Shown here: in pieces, positions 9,907-20,086 of the stretch
Numbering within the stretch: the first letter of the stretch is position 1
Layout of the letters: each line of letters opens with the position of its first letter
From: an uncultured Halieaceae bacterium
Lineage (GTDB): Bacteria; Pseudomonadota; Gammaproteobacteria; Pseudomonadales; Halieaceae
Direction: 5' to 3'
NCBI GenBank assembly: GCA_913051825.1
Contig: CAJXCR010000006.1
Span: forward strand, 1-44,371
DNA length: 44,371 bases
Notes under the pieces: generated by a model
What the model was told of the DNA's origin: nothing
What the model saw: the letters and a program-made list of their open reading frames with translations, nothing else
The model's database searches: none
Program-made: the position numbers and the translations under genes

Positions 9907-11184
9907 TTACAGGCAGTCAGCTGCTTTATCCTCAAATGGATTTTCTTCACTCTTAAGCTTGTAGCCCATTCCACCAGAATCCGCACACTCAGTGTATTCA
10001 ATGTACTCTTCGGGTCCGCAAGGACCGCCGCAATCTTTATGAACATTACCCCCTCTTAGTTGCCCTGAGAGTTGAAGCATAATGCTATCGTTAAAAATGG
10101 AAGGTGACATAAAGCTACCTCCATTCTTAGCAATATCATAGTGAATATGGGCATTTGAAGCTGGTGTACAATTGGCCTTGAATCCACAAACCCCATTTAT
10201 GTACTCATCGCCGGTAGAAGAGTACATATAGGCTATTAAATCTCCTTTACGTACGACATCTCCTTGTTTTTTTAATAAGAATTTGCGGTAGAAATCTTCA
10301 TCCTTTGGGTCAAGCATTGGTTCTATGGAGTAATTAAAGCGGACATTTCTACCATCTGACTTAGCAAACTCTATTAGATAACCATAACGATAATTGCCCG
10401 TGCTTTGAGCAAAATAATAATCCACACCAGTGATCACGCCGTCAAAGGCTGCATATATTTTTGGTAAATCGGAAAGCTCACCTGATTCAGCATAATTATC
10501 AAAATAAATTTCCTTAAATTGGACGTGTGCACCTGAATGCGGATTATTAGCATCCTTGCCTCGATAGATGTGACCGTTATTTACGACATTAAGATCTACT
10601 ATAAACTGATCACTCGGTTTACTTTGAAAAGTTGAAATCTGAGGCAGATTGCTGCTATCAAAGGGTGTTTGATCGCTCGATTCGGTATGAACATTAATTA
10701 GCGATATACCTGGTGGTAAGTCGCAGGAAATATTCATTAAGCTCAAATCTGGGGAAGAAGCGGCTACGACATCCCAGGTATATTCATTACTCTGAGTAGC
10801 ATCAGCAGTTATAGAAATTAATGCCGACCATTCATTCTCAACTTTAGGACCCAGAAGTTCTTGAAGTTGACAATTAACTGATTGAGCCGTTTCACTGCTA
10901 TTACCTAATATAATCCTTGCGCGAAATGCCGTATCGTTAGAATTAGACGCTTCAGAAAAGCTTCGTCTTTTAAGAGGGCAGACCACTTTAAGACTAAGGG
11001 TTTCATGTGTATTAGTAAGGCCGCTCTCTCTTGATTGTAACTTGAGACTTAGGGCTGGATCAGAGGCCTTGCAGGAAGAGCCATGAGAGATAAAGCGTTC
11101 TATAGAACTAGACTCTTGAGCTAACCCGCCGGTGCTTTTCAGGACTATTGCTAGGAGTAAATAGATTAGGATATTTTTATTCAT
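9907..11184 (-). CDS. Exported four-Cys module protein with M23-like C-terminal domain
   Basis: A signal peptide covers about residues 1-22 (ILIYLLLAIVL core, LAQ end). Residues 35-160 form a module with Cys38 (SSCKASDP), Cys69 (VVCPL), Cys105 and Cys154 (CDLPPG), also seen in the genes at 16651 and 22129. The C-terminal part resembles a lysostaphin/M23 fold: HSGAH (His216, His220), IYAAFDGVITGV, VVRKGDLIAY and HIHYDI (His346, His348). M23 enzymes normally have HxxxD where this has His216-x3-His220, so activity against peptidoglycan is uncertain; it may bind a different metal, or be non-catalytic. Envelope or extracellular location is likely. Confidence 0.7.
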   Translation of the reverse strand: MNKNILIYLLLAIVLKSTGGLAQESSSIERFISHGSSCKASDPALSLKLQSRESGLTNTHETLSLKVVCPLKRRSFSEASNSNDTAFRARIILGNSSETAQSVNCQLQELLGPKVENEWSALISITADATQSNEYTWDVVAASSPDLSLMNISCDLPPGISLINVHTESSDQTPFDSSNLPQISTFQSKPSDQFIVDLNVVNNGHIYRGKDANNPHSGAHVQFKEIYFDNYAESGELSDLPKIYAAFDGVITGVDYYFAQSTGNYRYGYLIEFAKSDGRNVRFNYSIEPMLDPKDEDFYRKFLLKKQGDVVRKGDLIAYMYSSTGDEYINGVCGFKANCTPASNAHIHYDIAKNGGSFMSPSIFNDSIMLQLSGQLRGGNVHKDCGGPCGPEEYIEYTECADSGGMGYKLKSEENPFEDKAADCL

Positions 11185-11216
11185 CAGGTCGTTTTTCAGT
11201 AACCACCTCTAGTCCG

Positions 11217-11243
11217 AAAAAATGGCGATGTTGTATCATCGCC
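11217..11243 (-). terminator. Intrinsic terminator after katG
   Basis: On the minus strand GGCGATG (11243-11237) pairs with CATCGCC (11230-11224) around a six-base loop, followed directly by A and a T6 tract (complement of 11222-11217). It lies 36 bases downstream of the katG stop codon and upstream of the next minus-strand gene, so it should separate katG transcription from the M23-like gene. Confidence 0.8.
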
Positions 11244-11278
11244 AATTTACATTACAGACAAGGCCATGGCCACATCTT

Positions 11279-13501
11279 TTACAGATCAAAACGATCCAGC
11301 ATCATTACTTTATCCCATGCTAAGACAAAGTCTTTAGCAAGTTTTTCTTTGCCATCGCTTGACGCGTAAACCTCTGCAATTGCGCGCAACTCGGAGTTAG
11401 AACCGAAGATAAGATCCACGGGAGTAGCTGTCCATTTTAGAGCATTAGTTTTTCGATCTCTTCCTTCATATATCCCGCTATGCTCTTCTGATTTCGTCCA
11501 CTGTACTGACATATCCAAAAGATTAGTGAAGAAGTCATTATCTAATGATCCAGGAGTTTCGGTAAATACACCATGCTTGCTTCCATTAGTATTGGCATCG
11601 AGAACACGCAGTCCTCCAATTAGTGCTGTCATCTCGGGTATTGAGAGGTTTAACAAATCAGCTTTTTCCACCAGCATATCAGCTGGTGATCCATAACTTT
11701 CGCGGCTGTAATAATTACGAAAGGCGTCTGCTGTCGGCTCGAGCACTGCGAATGATTCTATATCTGTCATGGCTTGCAATGCATCTGTTCTTCCAGGTGT
11801 AAAAGGGACTGAAAGTGCAATGCCTGCATTACTTGCTGCTTTTTCAATAGCAGCGGCGCCACCTAAAATTATCGTGTCCGCGAGTGATATTTTTTTGTCA
11901 CCGTACAGAGATTCATTAAAATCGGAATTTATACCTTTTAATATTTTTATTACTCTTGCCAATTCCTCTGGATCATTAACTTGCCAATTAATTTGAGGTT
12001 CGAGTTGGATACGAGCTCCATTTGCTCCGCCCCGCATGTCGGAATCTCGAAAGGTTGAGGCCGATGCCCAAGCGGTCTTTACAAGCTCTGAGATAGTTAG
12101 TTCTGATTCTAGAATCTGTTTCTTTAATTTTTGAGAGTCACGAGCACTTATTAAGCGGTGATCGACACTTGGAATAGGATCTTGCCAGATAAATTCCTCT
12201 GCGGGTATCTCATCGCCTATATAACGGCTGGATGGTCCAAGATCACGATGTGTAAGTTTGAACCAAGCCTTGGCAAAGGCGAGATCAAATTCTTTAGGAT
12301 TTTCTAAAAAGTGAGATGAGATTTCTCTAAACCCGGGGTCTTTTCTGAGCGCAATATCTGTCGTAAACATAATTGGTGCGTGTCTAAGGCTAGGATCATG
12401 TGCATCTGGTACTAAGGCTGAGGCGGATTCATCCGTTGGAATCCACTGTGTTGCGCCCGCGGGACTCTTCGTTTGCTTCCAGTCAAATCGAAAAAGGTTT
12501 TCTAGATAGAGTATTGACCATTTTGTTGGCGTAGAGGTCCAAGCGCCCTCTAAACCACTCGTCATCGTATCAGCGCCTTTGCCCGTACCACACTTATTTT
12601 TCCACCCCAATCCTTGTTCTTCGATACTTGCTCCTGCGGGTTCTGCGCCTACGCAGCTACCTGAGTGTGCTCCATGTGCTTTTCCTAATGTATGTCCTCC
12701 CGCAACTAAAGCTACGATCTCTTCATCATTCATTGCCATTCTTCCGAAAGATTCACGCATATGTTCGGCTGCAGCAAGCGGATCATTATTTCCCATTGGT
12801 CCTTGCGGATTAACATAGATCAAGCCCATTTGTACGGCACCCATCGGCTTTATTAATTTCCCATTTTTGTCATATCTTTTATCGCTGGCGAGCATTTCAG
12901 TTTCTGGTCCCCAGTAGACGAGATCTGCCTCCCATTCATCGGCACGTCCACCTGAAAAACCTAAAGTTTCGAAACCCATAGATTCTAGTGCGACATTTCC
13001 CACTAAAACCATCAAGTCGGCCCAAGATAAACTTCTGCCATATTTTTGTTTTACTGGCCAAAGTAAGCGGCGTGCTTTATCGAGATTAGCGTTATCCGGC
13101 CAGCTATTGAGAGGTTCGAATCGATGTTGACCGCCATCGGCTCCACCCCGTCCATCATGAATTCTATAAGTTCCCGCAGTGTGCCAGGCTAACCTGATCA
13201 TTAGACCACCATAATGTCCCCAATCCGCCGGCCACCAATCTTGAGACTGCGTCAAGGTATCCTCGATATCACTTTTTAGCGACTGCAGGTCGATGCTTTC
13301 AAAAGCTGTTGCATAGTCAAAATTGTCCCCATAAGGGTTAGATCTTGGGTCTTGAGATCTCAGCGGCTCAAGATTCAATCTTTCTGGCCACCAAAATTGA
13401 GTTGATTTAGCCATACCATCTGCCGCTAAGGAGTTATTAGTGACTGCTATCGAAGTGGCGATAGTAATGCCGATTAAAGCGTATAAAGATTTTGAAAGCA
13501 T
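11279..13501 (-). CDS. katG: Catalase-peroxidase KatG, exported form
   Basis: KatG is a bifunctional haem enzyme removing H2O2. In the 740-residue protein the distal site is Arg103, Trp106 and His107 (IRLAWHTAG), the proximal ligand is His270 ([10 protein letters not shown]), and the Met-Tyr-Trp cross-link partners are Trp106, Tyr229 (GLIYVNP) and Met255. Both halves of the duplicated peroxidase fold are present. The first ~27 residues ([14 protein letters not shown] core, SLAADG end) look like a signal peptide, so this is a periplasmic version rather than the common cytoplasmic one. GAGGAG lies before the ATG. It is divergent from oxyR, which fits control by OxyR. Confidence 0.97.
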   Translation of the reverse strand: MLSKSLYALIGITIATSIAVTNNSLAADGMAKSTQFWWPERLNLEPLRSQDPRSNPYGDNFDYATAFESIDLQSLKSDIEDTLTQSQDWWPADWGHYGGLMIRLAWHTAGTYRIHDGRGGADGGQHRFEPLNSWPDNANLDKARRLLWPVKQKYGRSLSWADLMVLVGNVALESMGFETLGFSGGRADEWEADLVYWGPETEMLASDKRYDKNGKLIKPMGAVQMGLIYVNPQGPMGNNDPLAAAEHMRESFGRMAMNDEEIVALVAGGHTLGKAHGAHSGSCVGAEPAGASIEEQGLGWKNKCGTGKGADTMTSGLEGAWTSTPTKWSILYLENLFRFDWKQTKSPAGATQWIPTDESASALVPDAHDPSLRHAPIMFTTDIALRKDPGFREISSHFLENPKEFDLAFAKAWFKLTHRDLGPSSRYIGDEIPAEEFIWQDPIPSVDHRLISARDSQKLKKQILESELTISELVKTAWASASTFRDSDMRGGANGARIQLEPQINWQVNDPEELARVIKILKGINSDFNESLYGDKKISLADTIILGGAAAIEKAASNAGIALSVPFTPGRTDALQAMTDIESFAVLEPTADAFRNYYSRESYGSPADMLVEKADLLNLSIPEMTALIGGLRVLDANTNGSKHGVFTETPGSLDNDFFTNLLDMSVQWTKSEEHSGIYEGRDRKTNALKWTATPVDLIFGSNSELRAIAEVYASSDGKEKLAKDFVLAWDKVMMLDRFDL

Positions 13502-13632
13502 TGCGGACTCCTCGTCTATTAATTTTTTTGGTTTATATGCTCGTAAACAGTTTAAATTCCCTTTAGATAAAAATTTAATTGATTAGAAATATCAATCCAA
13601 TCGGTTCAAAATTCGTGCTGTCATTTCTTAAT

Positions 13633-13647
13633 ATAGATCTACCATAT
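13633..13647. promoter_or_regulatory. Candidate OxyR half-operator between katG and oxyR
   Basis: The 211-base gap between katG and oxyR is AT-rich. ATAG-N7-ATAT at 13633-13647 resembles one half of the OxyR site (ATAG-N7-CTAT), differing in one of the eight outer bases; the second expected half-site seven bases on does not match. It lies about 65 bases before oxyR and 130 before katG. This is a weak lead based on position plus partial match. Confidence 0.25.
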
Positions 13648-13712
13648 TACATTTTGTATCATTTGGTAAATATGTAATTAGTGAACTTCATACTTTAAAA
13701 AATAAAACATAT

Positions 13713-14621
13713 ATGATTAGTCTCAAACAGATAAATTATGCGCTGCGCATCGGAAAAACTTTACATTTTAAGAAAGCTGCTGATGAGTGCTTTATCTCAG
13801 CTTCTACGCTAAGTAATGCGATTAGCGAGCTTGAAAAACAGTTGGGCTTTAAAATCTTTGAGCGCGATAATCGTAGGGTAATTGTTACAAAGCAGGGCGA
13901 AGCTTTTTTGGAGAAGGCTGCAGCAATTTCTTTAGAAGTGGAGGATATAAAAAAGATATCACAGCTCTATGCTGAGCCGCTATCGCACAAAATCTCGATT
14001 GGAATGATACCTACGATAAGTCCTTTTCTTATTCCTACAGTGCTGCCAAGACTAAACAGAGATTATCCAGAACTAGAGCTGCAATTGGTTGAAGCGAAAT
14101 CTCACGAATTGGTGAATCAAATTCAAAATGGGGAAATAGATATGGGTATATTAGCCCTCCCATACCCGATTAAAGAGCTGAGAGTTTTGAAGTTCTGGGC
14201 TGAAGATTTTTTCTGGATTTGTAGAGTTGACGATGAAAGATCGAAGACTCATAAAATAACTGCGAGAGAGCTGGATTTATCTGAGCTGATTCTTTTGGAA
14301 GAAGGAAATTGTCTGACCGATCATGTTCTATCTGCTTGTAATGTATCTTATGGCCACCAGCACTCATTTAGAGTGTCAAATTTGAGCACATTGATTCAGT
14401 TAGTTAAAGGTGGGATGGGCACCACTTTAATACCGGCAATGGCAACTGCGGAACTTGTAGATAATGACCTTGCCCTAAGGAAGGTTTGCTTAGGAGAAAA
14501 TAGTCCTCATCGAGAAATAGCATTAGTTGTAAGAGAGACTTTTGTCGCGATGCATGAGGTGGAGCTGTTAGCGAATATTTTCTCAGAGGAGCTGAAAAAA
14601 AATTGCCGAGCCGTCTTTTAA
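13713..14621 (+). CDS. oxyR: OxyR, LysR-family peroxide sensor
   Basis: OxyR senses H2O2 through a reversible disulfide and activates katG and related genes. The 302-residue protein has an N-terminal winged HTH (HFKKAADECFISASTLSNAISELEKQ region, residues 18-43) and a LysR substrate domain with IGMIPTISPFLIPTVLP. The redox pair is conserved: Cys200 in EEGNCLTDH and Cys209 nine residues on, equal to Cys199 and Cys208 of the E. coli protein. This and the divergent katG make the OxyR assignment strong over a generic LysR regulator. A further Cys26 lies in the HTH and Cys170 in the sensor domain. Confidence 0.92.
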   Translation: MISLKQINYALRIGKTLHFKKAADECFISASTLSNAISELEKQLGFKIFERDNRRVIVTKQGEAFLEKAAAISLEVEDIKKISQLYAEPLSHKISIGMIPTISPFLIPTVLPRLNRDYPELELQLVEAKSHELVNQIQNGEIDMGILALPYPIKELRVLKFWAEDFFWICRVDDERSKTHKITARELDLSELILLEEGNCLTDHVLSACNVSYGHQHSFRVSNLSTLIQLVKGGMGTTLIPAMATAELVDNDLALRKVCLGENSPHREIALVVRETFVAMHEVELLANIFSEELKKNCRAVF

Positions 14622-14792
14622 AATAGCAAATGTAAATACTTGATCTTTCTTAAAATGGAGGATTTTTTATTAGTCGGTTATCATAGGCCTTGCCCCTAAA
14701 GAATTTAGTCTCTTTTTCTTAGTAAATAAGGAATTTTAATTCTTCATTTTCCTTCCACTAATTTAACTCCTGAAATGAGGAATAAGTAAATT

Positions 14793-16592
14793 TTGGATAG
14801 TACTAAAATTAGAAATATCGCAATCATTGCACATGTGGATCATGGCAAAACGACCTTGGTCGATCGCCTTTTGCAGGATACAAATACCGTTGATGGTTCT
14901 CAGCACGAGAGAATAATGGATAGCAATGATTTAGAAAGAGAACGTGGCATCACTATTCTTTCAAAGAATACAGCGATTGAATATGAAGGAATGCGAATAA
15001 ACATCGTTGATACACCCGGGCATGCCGATTTTGGTGGTGAAGTCGAGCGCATACTATCCATGGTGGACGCGGTTCTATTGCTTGTTGACGCTGTTGATGG
15101 GCCGATGCCACAAACGCGCTTTGTAACACAAAAAGCATTTGCATTTGGTTTAAGACCGATTGTCGTTGTCAATAAAATAGATAGAGAGAGTGCGGACCCT
15201 GATCGTGTCATTGATGAAGTATTTGATCTATTTATTAGTTTGGACGCAAATGAAGATCAGCTCGATTTCACGACAGTTTATACGTCAGCATTGAAAGGGT
15301 TGGCTGGTTTAGAGATAGAGAGTCTCCAGCAGTCCATGACTCCGCTTCTTGATCTCATTATCTCCCAGGTATCACCTCCAACAGTCGATGTTGAAGGATC
15401 GTTTCAGATGCAAATAAGTTCACTCGCACATTCGAATTATGAAGGGGTAATGGGTATTGGACGTGTGCGCCGTGGTCGTATACTAAGTAATTCACCAATA
15501 TTAGTGATAGATAGAGATGGTGATCAGCGGAAAGCAAAAATTCTAAATATTTATGGGTATAAAGGATTAGAGTTGGTGTCGCAAAAAGATGCGATTGCTG
15601 GAGACATTGTTTGTGTCACCGGTGCGGGTGAGCTTGGTATTTCAGATACTTTATGCGCTATAGAATCACCCGAAGCTATGCCGGCTTTGAATGTAGATGA
15701 GCCTACTTTAACGATGATGTTTTGTGTTAATGACTCGCCCTTAGCTGGTAAAGAAGGAAAATATATTACTAGCCGACAACTTAGGCAGCGTTTGATTACT
15801 GAGGCTCTACATAACGTGGCTTTGAGTGTAGAAGACACTCAGGATCCGGATCGATTCAAGGTGTCAGGAAGAGGCGAATTACACTTGTCCATTCTTATTG
15901 AAACTATGCGAAGAGAAGGTTATGAGCTTGCTGTGTCTAGACCTCAAGTTATCCTAAAAGATAATAATGGTCTTCTTGAAGAGCCTTTTGAAAATCTTTC
16001 GCTTGATGTGGAAGAACAGCATCAGGGAAAAATCATGGAATCTTTAGGAGAAAGAAGAGGGGAGCTTCAGGAAATTCAATCCGACAACAGAGGCCGAGTA
16101 CGGATGAATTTTCGAATACCTACGCGAGGTGTTATGGGATACAGGCCCGAGTTTTTATCACAAACTTCTGGTACCGGCATCATGTCTTTTTCTTCAGCGG
16201 GCTTTGGACCAAAAATGTCTGATGTTGGTGGATCCAGATCAAATGGAGTACTTATCTCCAATTCTGCCGGTAAGGCCGTAGCGTTTGCACTTTTTAATCT
16301 TCAAAATCGAGGCAGAATGATGGTTGCTCCTAACGATGTGGTATATGAAGGGATGGTTGTAGGCTTGCATAGCAGGAATAACGATTTAACTGTGAACCCT
16401 ATGAAGGAAAAGAAACTGACAAATATAAGAGCATCTGGTTCGGATGAGGCTATTATTCTCAATGGAATGCTCGAGCTCACTTTGGAGCAAGCTCTTGAGT
16501 TTATTCAGGACGATGAGCTTGTTGAGATAACGCCTTCTGCCATTCGTGTTCGAAAAACTAAACTTAAAGAACACGAGAGAAAACGGGCCTAA
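14793..16592 (+). CDS. typA: TypA/BipA translational GTPase, TTG start
   Basis: BipA is a ribosome-binding GTPase of the EF-G family needed for growth at low temperature and stress and for 50S assembly. The 599-residue protein has G1 AHVDHGKT (residues 13-20), [13 protein letters not shown] and NKID, then EF-G-like domains and a BipA-specific C-terminal domain. No ATG can serve as start: TAA at 14787-14789 is in frame just upstream, and the next ATG lies after G1. TTG at 14793 follows GAGGAA (14777-14782) by ten bases and gives [18 protein letters not shown], as in relatives. Confidence 0.97.
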   Translation: MDSTKIRNIAIIAHVDHGKTTLVDRLLQDTNTVDGSQHERIMDSNDLERERGITILSKNTAIEYEGMRINIVDTPGHADFGGEVERILSMVDAVLLLVDAVDGPMPQTRFVTQKAFAFGLRPIVVVNKIDRESADPDRVIDEVFDLFISLDANEDQLDFTTVYTSALKGLAGLEIESLQQSMTPLLDLIISQVSPPTVDVEGSFQMQISSLAHSNYEGVMGIGRVRRGRILSNSPILVIDRDGDQRKAKILNIYGYKGLELVSQKDAIAGDIVCVTGAGELGISDTLCAIESPEAMPALNVDEPTLTMMFCVNDSPLAGKEGKYITSRQLRQRLITEALHNVALSVEDTQDPDRFKVSGRGELHLSILIETMRREGYELAVSRPQVILKDNNGLLEEPFENLSLDVEEQHQGKIMESLGERRGELQEIQSDNRGRVRMNFRIPTRGVMGYRPEFLSQTSGTGIMSFSSAGFGPKMSDVGGSRSNGVLISNSAGKAVAFALFNLQNRGRMMVAPNDVVYEGMVVGLHSRNNDLTVNPMKEKKLTNIRASGSDEAIILNGMLELTLEQALEFIQDDELVEITPSAIRVRKTKLKEHERKRA

Positions 16593-16650
16593 TTTTTTCT
16601 TTTATAGCAATTAAAGTAATCGTTTTTTTAATCCCAAACATCACTAAGAT

Positions 16651-18132
16651 TTATTTGTCTGATATCCATCTAGGCAATGGATCTTCATTACCGTTAGTAA
16701 ACTCCTCACCATCGCAGCTTAAAGGGTATTCGTCTCTAGATGCTTTCGAAATCATGAGGCTTTCTCTAGATGTTATCTTTGAGTTCCAGTCCATATATTC
16801 TTCAAATACAGTATCGCTTGCTATACTAAAATAACTGACGTTGGCAACACCTGAAGTTGTTCCGACACTCACCGAAATATCAAAATCATTACTCGCATCG
16901 GCCACGGATCCTTCAGGATCGTCAGAATTGACTCTAACGAGTCGGCCATGTCCAAGTGTCTGTCCTCCGACTATAGTTTGTCCCAGCACTAAGTCCAAGT
17001 CCTCTAGCACATCCACATGATATAGAATAATTTCATAGGCTGGGTTTGATGAGGACTTTATGCCTATCCGCTGATTGGTCTTTTGGTCATCAACGAATCC
17101 TCCCCCCTCTTCCCCTGATAAGCTGACAACAGTGCCGGTTATAGGAGCATAAATCAGATTTATACTATTTTCTTTTTCAATCGGTTCTAGATAATGCTTC
17201 ATAGATCGACAACTTTCAAAGTCATCGGATGCGTCATGACCTGCGGATGATCTAAAGAGTGAAATGTCCTTTAATTGAGCAGTAGAAATAACATTTGAGG
17301 TGCTTATCTTTTCGATGTCCACATCCGCTAAATTTACTTCTGCACAGGATCCACGTGTGAACCATCCATTTATAAGAATCGATCCGACTTCTAACCTTAG
17401 TGAACCAGACTCTACGGGATTTTCTATTTTAAAGGTTGCTTTGACCTCGATCTCATTTATTTGACCTAGAAGGGTGAATTCTGAACCGGTAGGTTTTCCC
17501 GTTAAGGTAATATCGTTTCCAAGATACCGCAAAGAAGTGACCTCTTCACCAAACTCGATAGGATTCATCGCGCCAGCACAATAAGAGCCGACAAGTGTTT
17601 CATCACTATCTTTAACATTGCCAGTAATTTGAATAGCACTAATGACAGACTGAGGCTGCATGACACATGAGATTACATATCCAGATAAGGCGTATTTTTC
17701 ATAGGAAATATCTTTCCAATTCAATTCAGTCAGTGTTTGATCAGTATTAGTGTTTGTCGGTAGTAGGCTTTCTTCTAATGAAAAACCGACCTGATGTGTT
17801 AGCTCGCACTCTATAGGTACAGAATCGTTTTCATTTTTGTGAACAAATATCTTTAGATCCATTAGTGCTTCGGAAGTTTTTGACTGCTCAGAATAAACTC
17901 GAACTGGAAGGGGACAGATAACATTAATAGTATTGATCTGACTCAGATTTTCCAGACCGCTTTCTCGAGATTTTAATTCGACACTCGTTGATGGATCAGA
18001 CGCCTTGCATAAGGTGGCTGGAATAATGTGATTTACCGAAGAAGCTCGAAATGGAAAAATCAGCAGTGCAATGCACGCTAGGCTGAGCAATAAGAGGTTA
18101 ATGATTCTAGTATCGTAGTTCATTATTTTCAT
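16651..18132 (-). CDS. Exported four-Cys module protein with degenerate M23-like domain
   Basis: After a hydrophobic N-terminal segment (about residues 10-30) the protein has the same module as the gene at 9907: Cys42 (TLCKASDP), RESGLEN, Cys73 (VICPL), Cys109 and Cys156. A middle beta-rich region (about 180-290) holds Cys185 and Cys263. The C-terminal domain resembles lysostaphin/M23: SAGHDASDD (His299, Asp303 as HxxxD), IYAPITGTVVSL, LYHVDVL (His372) and VGGQTLGHG. Where M23 enzymes have HxH the sequence reads DFDISV, so one metal ligand is probably lost. The module is described as a group under findings. An alternative ATG nine bases inside (18123) is possible. Confidence 0.68.
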   Translation of the reverse strand: MKIMNYDTRIINLLLLSLACIALLIFPFRASSVNHIIPATLCKASDPSTSVELKSRESGLENLSQINTINVICPLPVRVYSEQSKTSEALMDLKIFVHKNENDSVPIECELTHQVGFSLEESLLPTNTNTDQTLTELNWKDISYEKYALSGYVISCVMQPQSVISAIQITGNVKDSDETLVGSYCAGAMNPIEFGEEVTSLRYLGNDITLTGKPTGSEFTLLGQINEIEVKATFKIENPVESGSLRLEVGSILINGWFTRGSCAEVNLADVDIEKISTSNVISTAQLKDISLFRSSAGHDASDDFESCRSMKHYLEPIEKENSINLIYAPITGTVVSLSGEEGGGFVDDQKTNQRIGIKSSSNPAYEIILYHVDVLEDLDLVLGQTIVGGQTLGHGRLVRVNSDDPEGSVADASNDFDISVSVGTTSGVANVSYFSIASDTVFEEYMDWNSKITSRESLMISKASRDEYPLSCDGEEFTNGNEDPLPRWISDK

Positions 18133-18317
18133 ATTGCTGTCGAAGTTAACATGGGATCCTAGGAAAAAACAGGTATTTAGAGGTGTCTAAATTTTACTTG
18201 GAGAGCAATTTTAATTTTATTTAATTAGCACTTTATTGCACCTGTTAAATTGATATGCTAGAAGTAAATTCAATTTTTGCCTAATAGAAAATTTCTGAAA
18301 GGAGGTTAATTAATAGC

Positions 18318-18950
18318 ATGGCCACAACACCTTTTTCGAGGACAAACTGGAGTCTTGTCCCGTCCAAGACGACAATACTTAATATTGACCCGCAGAATGA
18401 TTTTTTACATGACGACGGATGGTATGCCAAGAAGGGAATCGATATTTCTCACATGCAGCGAGTCATCCCGCCCATCAACGAACTTATACCGTGCGCTCGA
18501 CAGAAAGGTATTCCGATCGTTTGGACTAGGCATGGAACTAAAAGCCTGGAGGATGGCGGGCCTTTCATGCAGACTCGAGAGTTTCTGAGGGAAGGAGGAT
18601 TAAGGCAGAATACTTGGGGTTACGAAATATTAGCAGATCTGAATCCTGACAATGATGAAGATTGGTTTGTAGAGAAGACTCGTCTTAGTGCATTTTACAA
18701 TACCAGTTTGGAAGTGATACTTAGAGGATTAGGGACAGAAACACTTATCATAACTGGAGTTCTTACTAACCAGTGTGTTGGTGCCACGACGAAGGATGCA
18801 ATTTTCAGGGATTTTAAGCCGATCGTAATCGAAGATTGTACAGGAACCACTATGCCGCATTTGCACGATCCAATTATAGAATGTATTAGAAATGGATGGG
18901 GGCAAGTGAATAGTTTAAGTGAAGTACTCTCCGAGATAGAGAGTATATGA
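18318..18950 (+). CDS. Isochorismatase-family cysteine hydrolase
   Basis: Members hydrolyse amide or ether bonds of small molecules (nicotinamidase, N-carbamoylsarcosine amidase, RutB). The 210-residue protein shows the triad Asp24 (IDPQNDF), Lys120 (VEKTRLSAF) and Cys153 (TNQCVGAT), with the family's cis-peptide VLTNQC. It therefore should be an active Cys amidohydrolase rather than an isochorismatase. A full AGGAGGT ribosome binding site lies at 18300-18307 region, about ten bases before ATG. It is followed by a luciferase-like oxidoreductase and a cupin on the same strand. Confidence 0.88.
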   Translation: MATTPFSRTNWSLVPSKTTILNIDPQNDFLHDDGWYAKKGIDISHMQRVIPPINELIPCARQKGIPIVWTRHGTKSLEDGGPFMQTREFLREGGLRQNTWGYEILADLNPDNDEDWFVEKTRLSAFYNTSLEVILRGLGTETLIITGVLTNQCVGATTKDAIFRDFKPIVIEDCTGTTMPHLHDPIIECIRNGWGQVNSLSEVLSEIESI

Positions 18951-19043
18951 GACCAAGTATGAGCTTACGATGAGACTTGCATCCTAATAGAAGAGTGCTA
19001 GAAAAGAAGTTCATATTTTAGTGAAATTGTAAGGGAGTATATT

Positions 19044-20039
19044 ATGAAAATTGGAGCACAATTATTAGTGCAGGAATATCCTGAATTTCTTCAGACATCT
19101 AAAGCTTTGGAAAAGAACGGTTATTCCTATGCTTGGGTTGTCGACTCTCAGATGCTATGGGAAGATGCTTACGTCTATGTTGCTCTAGCAATGCAGGAAA
19201 CTAATAATCTTATTTTCGGATCGGCTGTAAGTAATCCTGTCACCAAGCATTACACAGTCCCTACGAGTGCGGCCGCAACACTCGCGGGTTTATATCCTGG
19301 CAGATGGATACTAGGCATGGGCCGTGGAGATAGTGCCGTAAGAACTCTCGGGATGAAGCCTGTGAAAACTGCTGACATGGAAATTATCTTGAAGAAGATG
19401 CAAGACTTGTTGCACGGAAAAACGGTTGATGAAGCTGGATCGGAAATCAGATTGCGATACACTGATCAAGACCTAAAGGTGCCTCTCTGTTACGCTGCTA
19501 CTGGTCCTCGTAATTTGAAAATCGGGGGAGCTATTGCTGATATAGTGATGCTTCAAGTTGGAACACATCCAGCCTCAGTAAAGTGGGCTGTAGACAATGT
19601 TAAACAAGGTGCCGAGCAGGCAGGACGAGATCCTTCCGAAGTAGAAATTTCCTTATTGTGCGGAATGTGGGTCTCAGATGATCTTAAGGAAGCGCGAGAC
19701 AATACTCGATGGGCTGCCACCTGCGCAACAAATCACTTGGAAGATGTAGTAAGGGCTGGTCCCAACCATGGGATGCCTAAAGAGCTGCTCAGTATGGTAG
19801 AGGTCAAGCGCGATCAATATGATTATTATGGTGGGCACCTTGATTCTAGCGCTGAGCATACGGAATACTTGACCGATGACATGATAGATCGCTTTGCTAT
19901 AGCCGGTTCTGCGAGTCACTGCATCGAAAGAATACAAGAATTGGAATCTCTTGGTGTAGATGAAATTTCTTCAGCCTACTTGAATGGACACTTCGATCAA
20001 ATCGATCTCGTGGGAAATCAGATAATAAACAAAATTTAA
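19044..20039 (+). CDS. Luciferase-like (LLM) flavin or F420-dependent oxidoreductase
   Basis: The 331-residue protein is a TIM-barrel of the bacterial luciferase superfamily: MKIGAQLLVQEYPEF, YAWVVDSQ, FGSAVSNPVTKHYTVPTSAAATLAGLYPGRWILGMGRG type segment (residues near 58-95; only key parts quoted) and AIAGSASHCIERIQEL near the C-terminus. The GMGRGDSA motif is common in F420-type members, but FMN use is equally possible, and F420 synthesis cannot be judged from this window. GGGAGTATATT precedes the ATG. It is 93 bases after the cysteine hydrolase gene. Confidence 0.85.
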   Translation: MKIGAQLLVQEYPEFLQTSKALEKNGYSYAWVVDSQMLWEDAYVYVALAMQETNNLIFGSAVSNPVTKHYTVPTSAAATLAGLYPGRWILGMGRGDSAVRTLGMKPVKTADMEIILKKMQDLLHGKTVDEAGSEIRLRYTDQDLKVPLCYAATGPRNLKIGGAIADIVMLQVGTHPASVKWAVDNVKQGAEQAGRDPSEVEISLLCGMWVSDDLKEARDNTRWAATCATNHLEDVVRAGPNHGMPKELLSMVEVKRDQYDYYGGHLDSSAEHTEYLTDDMIDRFAIAGSASHCIERIQELESLGVDEISSAYLNGHFDQIDLVGNQIINKI

Positions 20040-20086
20040 TCTGCCTATTTCATAAATATCTTAGATAGTGGCTAAAAGGCACATCG

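Noticed and set aside
16593-16650. T-rich stretch after typA as terminator
   Set aside because: There are T runs but no stable stem before them.
18236-18259. TTGCAC with TATGCT as promoter of the cysteine hydrolase gene
   Set aside because: Spacing is only twelve bases.
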